Source: an uncultured Robiginitomaculum sp.
Lineage (GTDB): Bacteria > Pseudomonadota > Alphaproteobacteria > Caulobacterales > Maricaulaceae
Reading direction: 5' to 3'
Assembly (NCBI GenBank): GCA_938003555.1
Contig: CALKXN010000110.1
Span: 1-6,287, forward strand
DNA length: 6,287 nt
The notes under the pieces were generated by a model that was not told where the DNA came from, did not search any database, and was given only the letters and a program-made list of their open reading frames with translations. Below, one piece after another: positions 5,768 to 6,287 of the stretch (position 1 is the first letter of the stretch; each line of letters starts with the position of its first letter). The position numbers and the translations under genes were made by a program.

Positions 5768-6287
5768 CATTACACTGCAAAGTCAGGCCGATAGCACGCA
5801 ACTTAAGGGTTGGCACTGGCCTGTTGAAACGCCGCGCGCCATTGTCACAATCATCCATGGATTAGGCGAGCATAGCGGGCGTTATATCGGTTATGCCAAA
5901 GCCTTTAACGACGCGGACATTGCCGTTATTGCGGCAGACCTTCGGGGCCATGGCACATCCGGCGGGCCGCGCGGACGGGCCACGTCTCTCCATCATATCC
6001 TGGGCGATATTGCAGCGATATGCGCGCAGGCCAAAGCGCTCTATCCAGACCTGCCGCATATTTTGATGGGCCACAGCATGGGCGGCGGCCTGGCTTTACG
6101 TTACGCTGCGGACAATTCAGACTCGGGATTTGCGGGCATTATCGCCAGCGCGCCGTTGATTAAGCCGAAAGATAAAGTCAGCGCCCTACAGCGATTTATC
6201 ATTAAACTTGCCGTTAAATTAAAGCCGTCCATGACGCTGGATCCCGGTTTGAACGAAAGTAAAATTTCAACGATAGAATCAGAAGCC
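5760..6287 (+). CDS. Alpha/beta hydrolase, monoacylglycerol lipase/lysophospholipase-like (partial, right edge)
   Basis: The first 176 residues of a serine hydrolase of the Hydrolase_4 (monoacylglycerol lipase/PldB-like) type; the frame is open to the window end. The oxyanion block is HGLGEHSGRY (33-42). It is followed by DLRGHGTSGGPRGR (60-73), typical of this group, and the nucleophile elbow GHSMGG (104-109) with Ser106. The catalytic Asp and His are expected beyond the edge. A run SAPLIKPKD (131-139) leads into the lid region. No signal peptide is seen. The start ATG lies inside the end of rsmD (8-base overlap) and has a good AGAGG Shine-Dalgarno at 5749-5753 with a 6-base spacer, so it is probably cotranslated with rsmD. 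The substrate (monoglyceride, lysophospholipid or another ester) cannot be decided. Confidence 0.9.
   Translation, partial: MDNITLQSQADSTQLKGWHWPVETPRAIVTIIHGLGEHSGRYIGYAKAFNDADIAVIAADLRGHGTSGGPRGRATSLHHILGDIAAICAQAKALYPDLPHILMGHSMGGGLALRYAADNSDSGFAGIIASAPLIKPKDKVSALQRFIIKLAVKLKPSMTLDPGLNESKISTIESEA

Noticed and set aside
1..6287. Mobile element, phage, CRISPR or defence system
   Set aside because: All confidently identified genes are housekeeping envelope or ribosome genes in tight operons. There are no transposase, integrase, regularly spaced direct repeats or toxin-antitoxin pairs.

Overview
The window looks like chromosomal core-gene DNA from an alphaproteobacterium of moderate GC content. 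The basis is the gene order (late lipid A genes packed together with waaA and a DUF374 acyltransferase), the style of the proteins and the heavy use of GCG/CGC codons. I cannot name a genus. Nothing seen here marks an island, phage or transposon, and I found no CRISPR array, insertion sequence or obvious frameshift.

Layout, left to right. Positions 2-64 may be the last codons of a rightward gene. Positions 65-231 are non-coding and hold GC-rich palindromes. A leftward CAU-anticodon tRNA lies at 232-308, with its CCA encoded. Its likely promoter (348-376) is laid over the intrinsic terminator (357-383) of the next operon. That operon, read leftward from about 4415 to 391, encodes a DUF374 acyltransferase, WaaA (Kdo transferase), LpxK (lipid A 4'-kinase) and an LpxL/HtrB-type late acyltransferase. 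The first three genes are joined by two ATGA overlaps, and the last is only 9 bases behind lpxK.

Reading rightward from a short divergent spacer are a cysteine-type tyrosine/dual-specificity phosphatase (4451-5152), RsmD, the 16S rRNA G966 N2-methyltransferase (5198-5767), and an alpha/beta hydrolase of the monoacylglycerol lipase/lysophospholipase type that overlaps rsmD and runs off the right edge.

The leftward operon covers the inner-membrane steps that turn the tetra-acylated disaccharide into Kdo-lipid A: 4'-phosphorylation, Kdo addition and secondary acylation. The phosphatase sits head-to-head with it, which makes a role in envelope or lipid A phosphate handling a reasonable hypothesis. 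I see no clearly new multi-gene system. The points most worth a second look are that phosphatase, the in-frame stop-separated junction between it and rsmD with a 15-bp repeat across it, the promoter embedded in a terminator, and the tRNA 3' trailer fold that would capture the CCA end.
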